NCBI GenBank assembly: GCA_900770295.1
Contig: CAAGJQ010000083.1
Coordinates: forward strand, 34,001-98,000
Reading direction: 5' to 3'
Length of the DNA stretch: 64,000 bases
From: an uncultured Oscillibacter sp.
Lineage (GTDB): Bacteria > Bacillota > Clostridia > Oscillospirales > Oscillospiraceae
Position numbers and translations under genes: made by a program. The notes under the pieces were generated by a model. It was not told where the DNA came from. It was given only the letters and a program-made list of their open reading frames with translations, and did not search any database. How positions within the stretch are numbered: position 1 is the stretch's first letter; each line of letters starts with the position of its first letter. Shown piece after piece: positions 25,780 through 34,743 of this stretch.

Positions 25780-26535
25780 ATGAAACTGGTATCCTGGAAC
25801 GTCAACGGCCTGCGGGCCTGCCTGAACAAGGGCTTTCTGGACTTCTGCGCCTTCGCGGACGCGGACGTCATCTGCTTACAGGAGACGAAGATGCGCCCGG
25901 AGCAGGCGGAGTTCGACCTGCCGGGCTACACCCGGTTCTGGAACAGCGCTGACAAGGCGGGCTACTCCGGCACCGCCATTTTTACAAAGAGCGAGCCGCT
26001 GAACGTCACCTACGACTTCGGCATCGACGAGCACCGCCACGAGGGCCGGGTCATCACGGCGGAGTACCCGGCGTTCTACCTCGTCTGCTGCTACACCCCC
26101 AACTCCAAGGACCAGCTGGCGCGGCTGGACTACCGTATGGCCTGGGAGGACGACATCCGGGCGTACCTGCTGGAGCTGGACGCCAAAAAGCCGGTGGTGT
26201 ACTGCGGCGATTTGAATGTGGCCCATGAGGAGATCGACATCAAGAACCCCAAGAGCAACCGCATGAACCCGGGCTTTTCCGACGAGGAGCGGGCCAAGAT
26301 GACCCAGCTGCTCTCCAGCGGCTTTGTGGACACCTTCCGCTACCTCTACCCCGACAAGACCGGGGCCTACTCCTGGTGGAGCTACCGCTTCAACGCCCGG
26401 AAGAACAACGCCGGATGGCGCATCGACTATTTCATCGTCTCGGAGCGGCTGAAGGAGAAGATCAAAAACGCCGATATCTGGAGCGAAGTGATGGGGTCCG
26501 ACCACTGCCCGGTGGTGCTGGAGCTGGACGTATAA
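25780..26535 (+). CDS. xth: Exodeoxyribonuclease III / AP endonuclease
   Basis: ATG at 25780 is seven bases from AAGGAG. The 251-residue EEP-fold enzyme has NVNGLRA, catalytic Glu in ICLQETK, VVYCGDLNVAH (Asp/Asn metal and transition-state residues), a WRIDYF segment and SDHCPV with the catalytic His. It cleaves abasic sites and trims 3' ends in base-excision repair. The length fits ExoA of Firmicutes. It is monocistronic. Confidence 0.95.
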   Translation: MKLVSWNVNGLRACLNKGFLDFCAFADADVICLQETKMRPEQAEFDLPGYTRFWNSADKAGYSGTAIFTKSEPLNVTYDFGIDEHRHEGRVITAEYPAFYLVCCYTPNSKDQLARLDYRMAWEDDIRAYLLELDAKKPVVYCGDLNVAHEEIDIKNPKSNRMNPGFSDEERAKMTQLLSSGFVDTFRYLYPDKTGAYSWWSYRFNARKNNAGWRIDYFIVSERLKEKIKNADIWSEVMGSDHCPVVLELDV

Positions 26536-26558
26536 GAGGCAATTGCCTGATGGGCGGA

Positions 26559-26605
26559 CAAATCGTCAAAGGGCCTCGCCATTGGCGAGGCCCTTTGACG
26601 ATTTG
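26559..26605. repeat. 22-bp perfect palindrome with 3-nt loop after xth
   Basis: The arms 26559-26580 and 26584-26605 are perfectly complementary, with loop ATT. A 12-bp palindrome AGGCAATTGCCT precedes it at 26537-26548. There is no T-run, so this is not a standard terminator. It lies at the left edge of the accessory region. Confidence 0.8.
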
Positions 26606-26977
26606 AGGTTGGTTATGTCTAATTAAGGCAATGCCGGCCGTCAAATGATGCAGACGTATCTGTCAGATACCCAGACAGTGAGCCGAAATGGTTCACAGAA
26701 TACCTGTAAAGAAATTTTTCCTCAATTAAAAAAGCGTTTTCAATTGTTTTCACAGTGCGTCTATTATGACAAGGTAAATACGGACACAGGTGTATGTCCT
26801 GAAACTGAGCCAAAAGCAGCACTGGGACCAAGGACAGAAAAATAAAAAGGCGACCTAATTGTTTGCGCTTCTCGAAGATTTCCGCTGGAATACAAATGCA
26901 GGGGGACATTCAGAATTTCCTGAATGTCCCCCCCTTTTTTACCGCAAAATATGTTGTTAGTAGCAGATATTCCGCAA
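26606..26977. other. Gene-free stretch at the left boundary of the accessory region
   Basis: Base composition shifts to AT-rich. Short frames exist on both strands but none has a ribosome site or family resemblance. I see no tRNA, transposase or clear att site. It ends in a + strand terminator at 26901-26940. Confidence 0.5.
26901..26940 (+). terminator. Terminator reading rightward with no evident gene
   Basis: A 13-bp perfect stem (26901-26913 with 26920-26932) is followed by T-run on the + strand. For the converging minus gene at 26978 it would be a stem without U-run. Confidence 0.75.
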
Positions 26978-27925
26978 TCAGCAGGTAGCGCCGCCTTCCA
27001 GATGCAACTTTGCGTCCAGAATAGCCTGCTTGCGATCCATGACATCGCCGGACTTCAGTTGGCTGATGAAATGGTCTGTGCCGATGCGTTCAATGTACAT
27101 GCCGAAGCGCTCACCGGTCTTACCCTGCTCCCGATACAGAAGCAGAGCCCGCTCAATCATCTCAAAGACCTGCTCTTTAGTATAGATTTCATCGATGACT
27201 GTAGCCAGACGCTGGCGTTTGCCCCAGATACCGCCTACCATGATTTTATAGCCGGACTGCTTTTCTGTGACACAGTCGAAGTTGCAGGCGTCCACACACT
27301 TACCGCAGTTGTTACAGGCGTCCCGGTCAATCTGCATAATGCCATCCTCATCCAAATGGGCGGCCTTGACAGGACACTTTTCCACGACAGAGCACTTCTT
27401 GCATCCGTTGCAGTCATCCGCGTCGTATTCCGGCACCTTCTGACCCATGATGCCGAAGTCATTCAGTCCCGGCTTAATACAGTTGTTGGGACAGCCGCCG
27501 ATGCCGATTTTAAACTTGTGGGGCAGCTTAACGTCGTACCAGCCTTTGTAAAACGTCTCGTGCAGCTCACGCGCCAATTCTTGTGTGTCGATCAGGCCGT
27601 GGACACAGACGGTGCCCTTGCAGGCTACGATGGGGCGAACGCGGGAGCCGGTGCCTCCGGTGTACAGGCCGGCCTCGGCAATAAAATCGTTGAATGGCTC
27701 AATGGTGTCGTAGGTCAGCCCCTGAACTTCCACCGTCAGGCGGGAAGTCATAGCTACTTTTCCGCTGCCGAATCTTTGGGCCGCCTCAGAGATCTTCGTC
27801 ATCTCCTCGTTTGTCAAAACGCCGTCCACGGTGATGATACGGGCAATAAAGTGTTCGCCGTCCCGAGTCATGATATAGCCGCGGCCTTTCAGGGCTTTCT
27901 TCTCAGCTTCTGTAATGTTCAGCAT
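26978..27925 (-). CDS. Siroheme/4Fe-4S sulfite reductase-like protein with ferredoxin domain
   Basis: This 315-residue protein has a ferredoxin-like half-domain of nitrite/sulfite reductases (about 1-70), then siroheme-cluster cysteines (CKGTVC near 103 and GGCPNNC near 144). Two 4Fe-4S cluster motifs follow (CNGCKKC..C and CNNCGKCVDAC). The layout matches AsrC-type and other small dissimilatory-like sulfite reductases. It should reduce sulfite, or another oxidised sulfur or nitrogen species, with ferredoxin electrons. It is downstream of a CoA-disulfide reductase/rhodanese gene (33-bp gap), pointing to sulfur metabolism. Confidence 0.75.
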   Translation of the reverse strand: MLNITEAEKKALKGRGYIMTRDGEHFIARIITVDGVLTNEEMTKISEAAQRFGSGKVAMTSRLTVEVQGLTYDTIEPFNDFIAEAGLYTGGTGSRVRPIVACKGTVCVHGLIDTQELARELHETFYKGWYDVKLPHKFKIGIGGCPNNCIKPGLNDFGIMGQKVPEYDADDCNGCKKCSVVEKCPVKAAHLDEDGIMQIDRDACNNCGKCVDACNFDCVTEKQSGYKIMVGGIWGKRQRLATVIDEIYTKEQVFEMIERALLLYREQGKTGERFGMYIERIGTDHFISQLKSGDVMDRKQAILDAKLHLEGGATC

Positions 27926-27958
27926 GTTGTTTCCGTCCTTTCTATTTTAAATAGTTCG

Positions 27959-29599
27959 TTATTCCACACGGATGCCAGTATTAAACAGCGTGCCGCCCTC
28001 CAGCACACGGGTATTCGTATAGCCGTGAAACTTCAGCCGGTTCTGCACAAGGTAGGCCCGTTTTCCCTTGGAACAGACCAACAACAGTTTTTCGTCCGGA
28101 GCAAAGCCCTCTATCGGACCCTCAATAGCGGTAAGATCCAGATAGGCGGCTCCGGAAAGTGTGGGCTGAATTGAGCAGTCCACTATCCGGTAGCCTTCCG
28201 CTCCGCCGGCGGAATACTCCGCAGGAGTGATCGTTTCAAAGGAACCGGACAGCTTGTTCAGAAGCACATTCACTGTAACAGCAAACGGGTGGATCGCGGT
28301 GGAGAAAGGCGGCGTATAGGAAAAATCACAGTTTTGCAAATCCTCTAGCTTTGCTTTCAGAGAGACCGCGGTCACCGCAATATCGGCCATCTTGTCCACG
28401 GCTCCTTTGCCCAGCACCTGGATGCCCAGCAGCTGGTTGCTGTTTTTGTCGCAGATCATTTTTGTCAGAAAGATATCCGCGCCAGGATAGTAATGGGCCT
28501 TGTCATCAGTGACAGTGACAACAGTTTCCACGTCATATCCGGCCTTTTTGGCTGCGGCTTCCGTCATGCCCGTGCGAGCCATGTTGATACCGGGCAGTTT
28601 GGCAATACCGGTGCCCAGTACACCTGGATACGGGGTAATCTGTTCCGCGCCAGCCATGTGCATAGCCGCTAGACGGCCACTGATGTTGGCGGTGGACCCC
28701 ATGGCAGACCACTGGCGCGCGCCGGTAGTTCGGTTTGTGACCAGGGCGCAGTCTCCGGCTGCATAGATATCCGGATCGTTAGTCCTCAGATACTCGTCTA
28801 CGAGAATCGTTCCCTTGGACATCTCCAGGCCGGTCCCCTCCAGAAATTTGGTGTTCGGACGGAACCCCATCGCCAGCACGACGGCATCTGCTTTCATGGG
28901 ACGCCTGCTGGTCAGGACTTTCTCTACCTTGCCCTGACCGGTGATGCCTGTCAGTCCTACACCGGTTAAGGGGATAACGCCCGCTTCCGCCATAGCGTTC
29001 TCGATATACTCGGAAATCTCCGGGTCCAGCATCTCGGATAGAACATGTGGGGCAAAGTCAATGACAGAGGTTTTCACGCCGCGGTCTGCCAGATTTTCTG
29101 CCACCTCCAGGCCAATGAGACCGCCGCCTACCACCACGGCGCGCTTAATCTCTCCGGCATCGACTTTTTTCCGGAGGGCGTCTGCGTTGTCCGGCGTCCG
29201 CATAAAGAACACATTCTCTAATTCCAGTCCCTCGCAGTTGGGAACGACCGGGCTGGCCCCCGTGGCAATGACCAGCTTGTCGTATGCTTGAGTAAACTCT
29301 TCGCCGGTGGACAGATCAACGGCTGTTACCTGCTTGCTCGCCCGGTCCAAGGCAATAACCTCCACGCCGGTGCGGACTACCGCACCAGTCAGCTCCATAA
29401 AGGCTTTCGGAGTATTCACAACCAGCTCATCCCGGGTTTTGATGACATTGCCGACATAGTACGGCAGGCCGCAGCCCGCATAGGAAATGTCTGCTCCCTT
29501 GGTCAGGATCAAGACTTCACTGTCCCGCCGCTCGCGCTTTATTTTCGCCGCGATCTTGGTGCCTGCGGCCACACCACCGATAATGAGAACTTTCAACAA
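27959..29599 (-). CDS. CoA-disulfide/polysulfide reductase fused to rhodanese domain
   Basis: This 546-residue FAD/NAD(P)H oxidoreductase has an N-terminal FAD motif GGVAAGTKIAAK, the single redox Cys in YAGCGLPYYVG characteristic of CoA-disulfide reductases, NAD motif VVVGGGLIGLE and YAAGDCA. From about 455 a rhodanese-like domain follows, with LLVCSKGKRA as the Cys active-site loop. Such fusions reduce CoA-persulfide or polysulfide to sulfide. The start is TTG at 29599, or the next TTG at 29596 which is better spaced from GGAGG. It probably forms an operon with the sulfite-reductase-like gene. Confidence 0.82.
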   Translation of the reverse strand: MLKVLIIGGVAAGTKIAAKIKRERRDSEVLILTKGADISYAGCGLPYYVGNVIKTRDELVVNTPKAFMELTGAVVRTGVEVIALDRASKQVTAVDLSTGEEFTQAYDKLVIATGASPVVPNCEGLELENVFFMRTPDNADALRKKVDAGEIKRAVVVGGGLIGLEVAENLADRGVKTSVIDFAPHVLSEMLDPEISEYIENAMAEAGVIPLTGVGLTGITGQGKVEKVLTSRRPMKADAVVLAMGFRPNTKFLEGTGLEMSKGTILVDEYLRTNDPDIYAAGDCALVTNRTTGARQWSAMGSTANISGRLAAMHMAGAEQITPYPGVLGTGIAKLPGINMARTGMTEAAAKKAGYDVETVVTVTDDKAHYYPGADIFLTKMICDKNSNQLLGIQVLGKGAVDKMADIAVTAVSLKAKLEDLQNCDFSYTPPFSTAIHPFAVTVNVLLNKLSGSFETITPAEYSAGGAEGYRIVDCSIQPTLSGAAYLDLTAIEGPIEGFAPDEKLLLVCSKGKRAYLVQNRLKFHGYTNTRVLEGGTLFNTGIRVE

Positions 29600-29966
29600 A
29601 GACGCCTCCTTACTGAGTTTGATTGAAAAGTCATTTTTCCAAGGATAAACTGAGAAGCAATGGTATTCTCTTCTACTAATAGCGTTTACTGAATTTTACA
29701 ATGAAATCCCCGGCCTGTCGTTGCCTTTTGGGCTAATATTTCCACTGTTTTTTTGATAAAAAAGCAGAGTGCTTTTTGTGACAACGGCAAGCCCATACGG
29801 TCGGCGCTTCAGAGGGCCTAACCAATTGAAAATCTGCTGCGAAACGGAGTTTTATAAATAGGTTTTTAGAGAATGGACTGCTTTGAGGGGTAATGAAAAA
29901 CATGGTTTCTTAGGGGACTGGCAGACTGCATTTCCGGGATGGCTTCGGCAAAAATTTCTCCAATGT
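29600..29966. other. Non-coding AT-rich stretch
   Basis: Presumed promoter region for the sulfur gene pair on the minus strand. I see no confident -35/-10, riboswitch or gene in it. Confidence 0.4.
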
Positions 29967-30013
29967 AAATACCGCGGTCAGGAACCGAAAAGAGGTTCCT
30001 GACCGCGGTATTT
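29967..30013. terminator. Terminator of the PucR gene
   Basis: A 20-bp perfect stem (29967-29986 with 29994-30013) ends in T-run on both strands. Confidence 0.9.
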
Positions 30014-30043
30014 TGCTTCAGACACGATTCCCTGATTTGAAGT

Positions 30044-31624
30044 CTATGTAGTCAGCCGCGTAATGGCCAGAGCAATATAGAGCGAGTAGTTCTCCGGCAT
30101 TTTCCGAATATTGTACCCAAGGTACTCATTAAGCCGCTTAATGCGGTATTTCACCGTACTGGTGTGAACATACAGATAACTTGCGGTTGCATCAACGCTG
30201 CCGTCAGCATCCAGCAGATACACGGCAAGTGTATTCCACAACTCATCTGGTAAATTCGTGTTCTTCATTTGTGGCTTTGTTACGTTTAGGTACCGGTTAA
30301 CAGCTTCCTGACCCTGGTGCACGATCTCAATGCAACTCTGGACGAACAGAATTTCCTGAAGAGTGTACACCGTTTTATGGGGATAAACCTTGCGGGCATA
30401 TGCCATGTTTTCTGCAACAGAGCAGAAGAAATCCTCTGCCGCGATATTTTGCTGCATATGGGAAAAGAGAATAAATTGGTCATCGAACTCCCCCAGCTTC
30501 TTTTGAAACGCATCTGTAAAATCAGAAAGTTCCACAGAATACGGAGGAGACTCCAGAAAGACGGCAATATAGGCGTCGGCCGTTGCCATAATCGGGCGGA
30601 AAGACAATTGCAGAAAATACTGCTCAATTTTTAAAAAGCGGGCGTTCATTTCCTGGTCAGAGAGTTTGCAGGTAGGAAAATACAGATAAAGGATTGAAAG
30701 GTCGCTCAATTTCATGTGAAGGTTTTTTGCCAAGGCCTGCGCAGCTACGCGGTCCTGCTTCAAAATGGCCTGTGCCAATGAATTCCGACCATATTTATTG
30801 ATATCCCAAGCCACAAAAAAGAAACTGATTACCTCTGAAATCCATTTTTGCTGTTCAGATGGAATTGGGCCTGTGTCCGATACTGCGGCCACATATTTGA
30901 TGCTGGAGTTCGGCAGGAAAATTCTTTGAGACGAATAATAGAGCAAACGTCCATCCTGGGTTTGGAAGGTATCCAGCTCCGTTTCGCCAGAAGTGCGGAT
31001 ATGACACTGAAACCCCGGATCTTCAAAAATTTTGGCCGGACAGCCGCTGTGCACCGCCCAGTGGCGGAGAACAAAGTCACTGTCAAACAGTGCGATTGAA
31101 GCCTCGGCATTTTCACAAAGAACATCCAGCAGAACGTGCTCGTTGCGCTGATTCTCTGGGACATTGGCTAACTTCATCAAAGCGGAGTAGGAAAGCTGGC
31201 AGTGCTTGTGCGTCTTGTGCAGAATCGCCTGTGTGATCAGATGAATGACATCGCTGTAGGACCATTTTTGTGGGGGCATTTGGATTACGGGAAATCGCAA
31301 TTCATTTGCGGTTTGTAAAAACACAAGATTTAAAGGCTGGGTGTGATCTGGGAGCTGAAACAGAATCAGCCCGCTGGCTCCAGCCTGATAAAGAAAGCGC
31401 AGACAGTTGCATTGGTCGTCCAAGGGCCATTCCGGAAGCCGGGATGTCAGCATAATTTTATTCTTCAAAAATTGTTGATTCTCATGCAGGTTTCGGTATT
31501 TGGAGTAAAAGTTATCCGCAATACCTACAGAGACAATCGGATTGGTCAGCCCAGATTCGCCGGCGACCAGCACGGCATCTTCCATAGAGGCAAGTGTAAA
31601 AATTTCAGAGACAAGAAAAGACAT
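30044..31624 (-). CDS. PucR-family transcriptional regulator
   Basis: This 526-residue protein has an N-terminal PucR purine-catabolism-type sensor domain (about 1-130, with GIADNFYSKY) and a variable middle region. The C-terminal PucR HTH has ATASYLYVHTSTVKYRIKRL and LNEYLGYNI. PucR regulators respond to purine, allantoin or hydantoin-type catabolites and activate catabolic operons. The gene is divergent from the creatininase/permease/DUF917 operon and is the natural candidate to control it. It is markedly more AT-rich than the backbone genes. Confidence 0.85.
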   Translation of the reverse strand: MSFLVSEIFTLASMEDAVLVAGESGLTNPIVSVGIADNFYSKYRNLHENQQFLKNKIMLTSRLPEWPLDDQCNCLRFLYQAGASGLILFQLPDHTQPLNLVFLQTANELRFPVIQMPPQKWSYSDVIHLITQAILHKTHKHCQLSYSALMKLANVPENQRNEHVLLDVLCENAEASIALFDSDFVLRHWAVHSGCPAKIFEDPGFQCHIRTSGETELDTFQTQDGRLLYYSSQRIFLPNSSIKYVAAVSDTGPIPSEQQKWISEVISFFFVAWDINKYGRNSLAQAILKQDRVAAQALAKNLHMKLSDLSILYLYFPTCKLSDQEMNARFLKIEQYFLQLSFRPIMATADAYIAVFLESPPYSVELSDFTDAFQKKLGEFDDQFILFSHMQQNIAAEDFFCSVAENMAYARKVYPHKTVYTLQEILFVQSCIEIVHQGQEAVNRYLNVTKPQMKNTNLPDELWNTLAVYLLDADGSVDATASYLYVHTSTVKYRIKRLNEYLGYNIRKMPENYSLYIALAITRLTT

Positions 31625-31902
31625 GCTTCAGGACCTCCCCCAATCAGTGCTGGCACAGGGTACGTGAAATTCTGCCGGGGAAGGCTCCCGGACAGAAATT
31701 CCCATTCGCACCGCACATGGACGTATACCGTGCGATTTGAGCCTATTCTAGCAGAAAGCGTTTCTAAAATAAATTGACAAATATGGCAAAACCCCTGGCT
31801 GCAAAAAGACGTTTTTAATGAATCGCCCTTTACAAGCGCAAATTGTCGAAAATTTGACGAAATTCCTGACACATTCTTCCTGTCGTAGGCATTCGGGGCT
31901 GC

Positions 31903-31979
31903 CGTTGTCCAAAAATTCAAATTTTTGCCCAAATTTAATCTGGCTGGACAACGACAGATTTTCCGGCCTTTGCTATCAT
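31903..31979 (+). promoter_or_regulatory. Operator and extended -10 promoter of the DUF917 operon
   Basis: The inverted repeat CGTTGTCCA (31903-31911) / TGGACAACG (31945-31953) lies just upstream of TGC-TATCAT (31971-31979), an extended -10 without a good -35. ACGACAGA repeats at 31951 and 31981. This architecture fits an activator-dependent promoter, perhaps PucR. Confidence 0.45.
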
Positions 31980-32049
31980 GACGACAGAAACTCTCAACGG
32001 CATCGTCGTTAAGGCCGAGGCGGATTGAACACAAATGGAGGCGAAGAAT

Positions 32050-32805
32050 ATGCGTACTTTATTACTGGAACAGTTGACGTGGACGGAGATCAAAGCCGCT
32101 ATTGAAAGCGGCTTGAAGACCGTAGTAATCTATGCCGGAGCGGTGGAACAGCACGGACCGCACCTCACCGAGAGCACAGATACCACCCGGGCTTATGCAG
32201 AGGCTGTGGACTTGGCGGAGCGGCTGGGAAATGCCCTTGTTGCGCCGGTGATTCGCCCAGGTGTGTCTGTTCCACACATGACGTTGCCGGGAAGTATTTC
32301 CCTCAGGCCGGAGGTGTTCAAAGGTATCGTAGAGGACTATATCTCCGCCTATATCCGGCACGGCTTCGACCGCATTGTGCTGGCATCCACACACGGCGGG
32401 AATATGCCGACCTTGCTTCAGGTGCTGGCGGAAAGCCGCGAAAAGTATCCGGCTGTCCAGTTCGCTATGGGTTACACCATGAAAGAGATAGGACCCGTAA
32501 TTGTGGCCTGTGAGCAGGAGGAAGGACTGCCGCGTGGGACCTGCGGGAGCCATTCCTGTGACTTTGAGACTTCTCTGATGCTGCTGAAAAATCCGGAACT
32601 CGTGCATATGGAATGGGCGGAAAAAGGATGGATTGGCACACTGACTCCGCAGCTCATGGAGCAGATGGAGCAGCACGGGATTGATTCCGTATCATCCAAT
32701 GGAATTCTGGGGGATCCGACAGGTGCCACGGCCCAGCGGGGGGCCAAATACTTCCGGGCCATGCAGGATCTGCAGGAGAGTCTTATCCGCGCCCAGTTGA
32801 AGTGA
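32050..32805 (+). CDS. Creatininase-family amidohydrolase
   Basis: ATG at 32050 is eight bases from GGAGG; an ATG 15 bases upstream contains that site. The 251-residue protein has the family metal ligands: E-Q-H in AGAVEQHGPHL, D in ESTDTTRAYAEA, STHGGNMP, and a Glu in FETSL. Members open small lactam or cyclic-amide rings (creatinine to creatine, or formamide chains in riboflavin-type pathways). As first gene of an operon with a permease and two DUF917 proteins, it likely opens an imported ring compound. Confidence 0.82.
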   Translation: MRTLLLEQLTWTEIKAAIESGLKTVVIYAGAVEQHGPHLTESTDTTRAYAEAVDLAERLGNALVAPVIRPGVSVPHMTLPGSISLRPEVFKGIVEDYISAYIRHGFDRIVLASTHGGNMPTLLQVLAESREKYPAVQFAMGYTMKEIGPVIVACEQEEGLPRGTCGSHSCDFETSLMLLKNPELVHMEWAEKGWIGTLTPQLMEQMEQHGIDSVSSNGILGDPTGATAQRGAKYFRAMQDLQESLIRAQLK

Positions 32806-32881
32806 TGAGAGCGGATGCCGGCGAAAGGCATCTGCTTGAAGAAAAGACCATATCAAATAAACAGAGAAAGGTGGCATTCGT

Positions 32882-34174
32882 ATGGCAGATAATCGAGCGA
32901 TCACAAAGGTACGACCGGAGGAAAAGCAATCGGCAGCAAGTTTGGCGTTTATCTGGATTGGAGGTATTATCAGCGCCCCTGCTCTGATGATCGGCGCAGC
33001 GCTGATCAGCGGCTTGACTCTTGGCACCAGCATTCTGGTCATCCTGGTTGGCTTTCTGGTTCAGGCATTCCTGATGGCCCTCAACGGCATGCAGGCGTCC
33101 GACCTCGGTTATCCGGCGGCGGTGCTGCTTGGAAAGACCTTTGGTGAAGTTGGATCCCGTTTTATTCTGTCCGGACTGATCTCAATTCTTCAGTTTATCC
33201 AGGCGGGTATTCAGGTGGCGGTCTGCGGCGGTGCTTTCTACGCGGCGCTGGCAAGCTTCGGAATCACCTTCATCCCCAGTTGGCTGTGCTCTCTGTTTTG
33301 GGGCCTTTTGATGGTACTGACGGCGGTTTATGGCTATGGATGGATGAAGATTCTCAACTATGTGGCTGTCCCGTATCTGATTATCGTATGTCTCTGGGCG
33401 ACCATTCGTTCTGCCATGGACTATGGTGTGGCAGCACTGCTGAGTTATCAGCCTGAGACGTCCATGAGCTTTGTTGCTGGCCTGTCCATCGTCATCGGTA
33501 TGCTGGCCATGGGTACCCTGACCACCACGAACCTGACCCGATTTGCCAAGTCCAGAAAGGCCACAATTGCCTCTACATTCCTGGGCATCGTTCCCGCCGC
33601 CCTGCTGATGCTCACCATGGGAGCCATCATGGCAGTGACTGCCGGCACGACGGATATTACCGAGCTGTTCGTGAACCTTGGATTCCCGGTACTCGGCGTT
33701 TTGGCACTTATTCTGGCAACATGGACCACAAATACCACCAACTTCTATATGATGGGAATCAACATCGTGCGTGTTTTCGCAGCTCCTGAGAAAAAACGGG
33801 CCATGATCACCGCTGTCGCCGGTATTATTTCCACCGTGCTGGCGCTTTTTGGTATTTTGAACATGTTCTCGGCCTTTATGAGCTTCTTGGCGGCAATCTT
33901 CCCCTCCTTGGCCGGTATTATGATTGCGGACTATTGGATTATCGGCAAGGGAAAGCCTGAGAATTTCGGCATCGTGCCGGGAATCAACTGGCTGGGCATC
34001 GCATCTTGGGTGGTAGGCGCCCTGGTGGGCCTGTTCCTGAAGGCGTTCAGTCCTTCTTTTGTCTCCATTATCGTCAGCATCGCGGTGTACTGCGTGCTGT
34101 ACAGTATTTTTAAGGACAAGCTGCCTCAGCCGGTGAATCCGGAGGTTTATGTGGGAAGCGGCAGCGATGATTAA
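32882..34174 (+). CDS. NCS1-type cytosine/hydantoin permease
   Basis: This 430-residue membrane protein has about twelve helices. The N-terminus (FIWIGGIISAPALMIGAALI) and mid-regions (TTTNLTRFAKS, TTNTTNFYMMGI, IMIADYWII) are those of CodB-like NCS1 permeases, which import cytosine, purines, allantoin or hydantoins with Na+ or H+. AAAGGTGG precedes the ATG. It should supply the substrate for the operon's hydrolases. Confidence 0.85.
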   Translation: MADNRAITKVRPEEKQSAASLAFIWIGGIISAPALMIGAALISGLTLGTSILVILVGFLVQAFLMALNGMQASDLGYPAAVLLGKTFGEVGSRFILSGLISILQFIQAGIQVAVCGGAFYAALASFGITFIPSWLCSLFWGLLMVLTAVYGYGWMKILNYVAVPYLIIVCLWATIRSAMDYGVAALLSYQPETSMSFVAGLSIVIGMLAMGTLTTTNLTRFAKSRKATIASTFLGIVPAALLMLTMGAIMAVTAGTTDITELFVNLGFPVLGVLALILATWTTNTTNFYMMGINIVRVFAAPEKKRAMITAVAGIISTVLALFGILNMFSAFMSFLAAIFPSLAGIMIADYWIIGKGKPENFGIVPGINWLGIASWVVGALVGLFLKAFSPSFVSIIVSIAVYCVLYSIFKDKLPQPVNPEVYVGSGSDD

Positions 34175-34232
34175 TGTGTCAGAAAATTGCATGCAATTTA
34201 TCTGAAAATAAATTTGAAAAGGAGATGTTCTT

Positions 34233-34631
34233 ATGGCAAAAGCTACCCCGGAAATGATCCAGATTGTCAATGACATTATGACTGCCTGCTGCGAGCGCAA
34301 CGCGCGTCGTATCAAAGAGCTGTGTGTCGATGATGAGGACGGCGGCTTCTACTGTGTCCACTCTGGCCTGGAGGTCAATAAATCTCTGGATGAGTGCATC
34401 CAGAGCCTGCGGTTCAAGCCCCCCGCGCACGCGTTTGCATGTGAGACCGAGGGCTACTATGAGGGCAACTGCGGCTGGTTCTTCACCAAGTTCGATGGCG
34501 AATTCCCCAATGGTATGTCTGAGCTTATCCGCGGGACAACCGTTCTGCGCAAGGTCGGCGATGAGTGGAAGGTTGCTTCCGTCCATGTCTCCGAGGCTGT
34601 GGCTCGTCCCGAGCGTTTCAAGGCCAACTAA
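34233..34631 (+). CDS. NTF2/SnoaL-like protein
   Basis: This 132-residue single-domain protein shows the cone-shaped NTF2 fold pattern: a helical N-terminus, a strand with GTTVLRKVGDEWKVASVHVS, and an aromatic GNCGWFFTKF strand. SnoaL-like proteins are small enzymes or ligand-binding proteins; no catalytic residue can be assigned. It lies between the permease and the first DUF917 gene, with AAAAGGAG before its ATG, so it is part of the operon. Confidence 0.65.
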   Translation: MAKATPEMIQIVNDIMTACCERNARRIKELCVDDEDGGFYCVHSGLEVNKSLDECIQSLRFKPPAHAFACETEGYYEGNCGWFFTKFDGEFPNGMSELIRGTTVLRKVGDEWKVASVHVSEAVARPERFKAN

Positions 34632-34649
34632 ATCAGCGACTATTGCCAC

Positions 34650-34687
34650 AAATGGCCATGCGATGCAATAGCGGCGCATGGCCATTT
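34650..34687 (+). repeat. Intercistronic 13-bp hairpin
   Basis: Perfect arms 34650-34662 and 34675-34687 with no T-run. It is likely an mRNA stability or processing element between the NTF2-like and DUF917 genes. Confidence 0.6.
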
Positions 34688-34743
34688 CCCTATAGCGGAC
34701 TGTGGGCCGCATCAGATAAAAGACTTCCAAGGAGGTATGTGCA

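Noticed and set aside
26645..26845. A 66-codon + frame in the island flank
   Set aside because: No ribosome site, no family resemblance, and a similar-length antisense frame exists. Chance opening in AT-rich DNA.
31978..32028. A 16-codon upstream ORF before the creatininase gene
   Set aside because: Its ATG overlaps the -10 element and lacks a ribosome site, so it would not be transcribed as a translatable leader.
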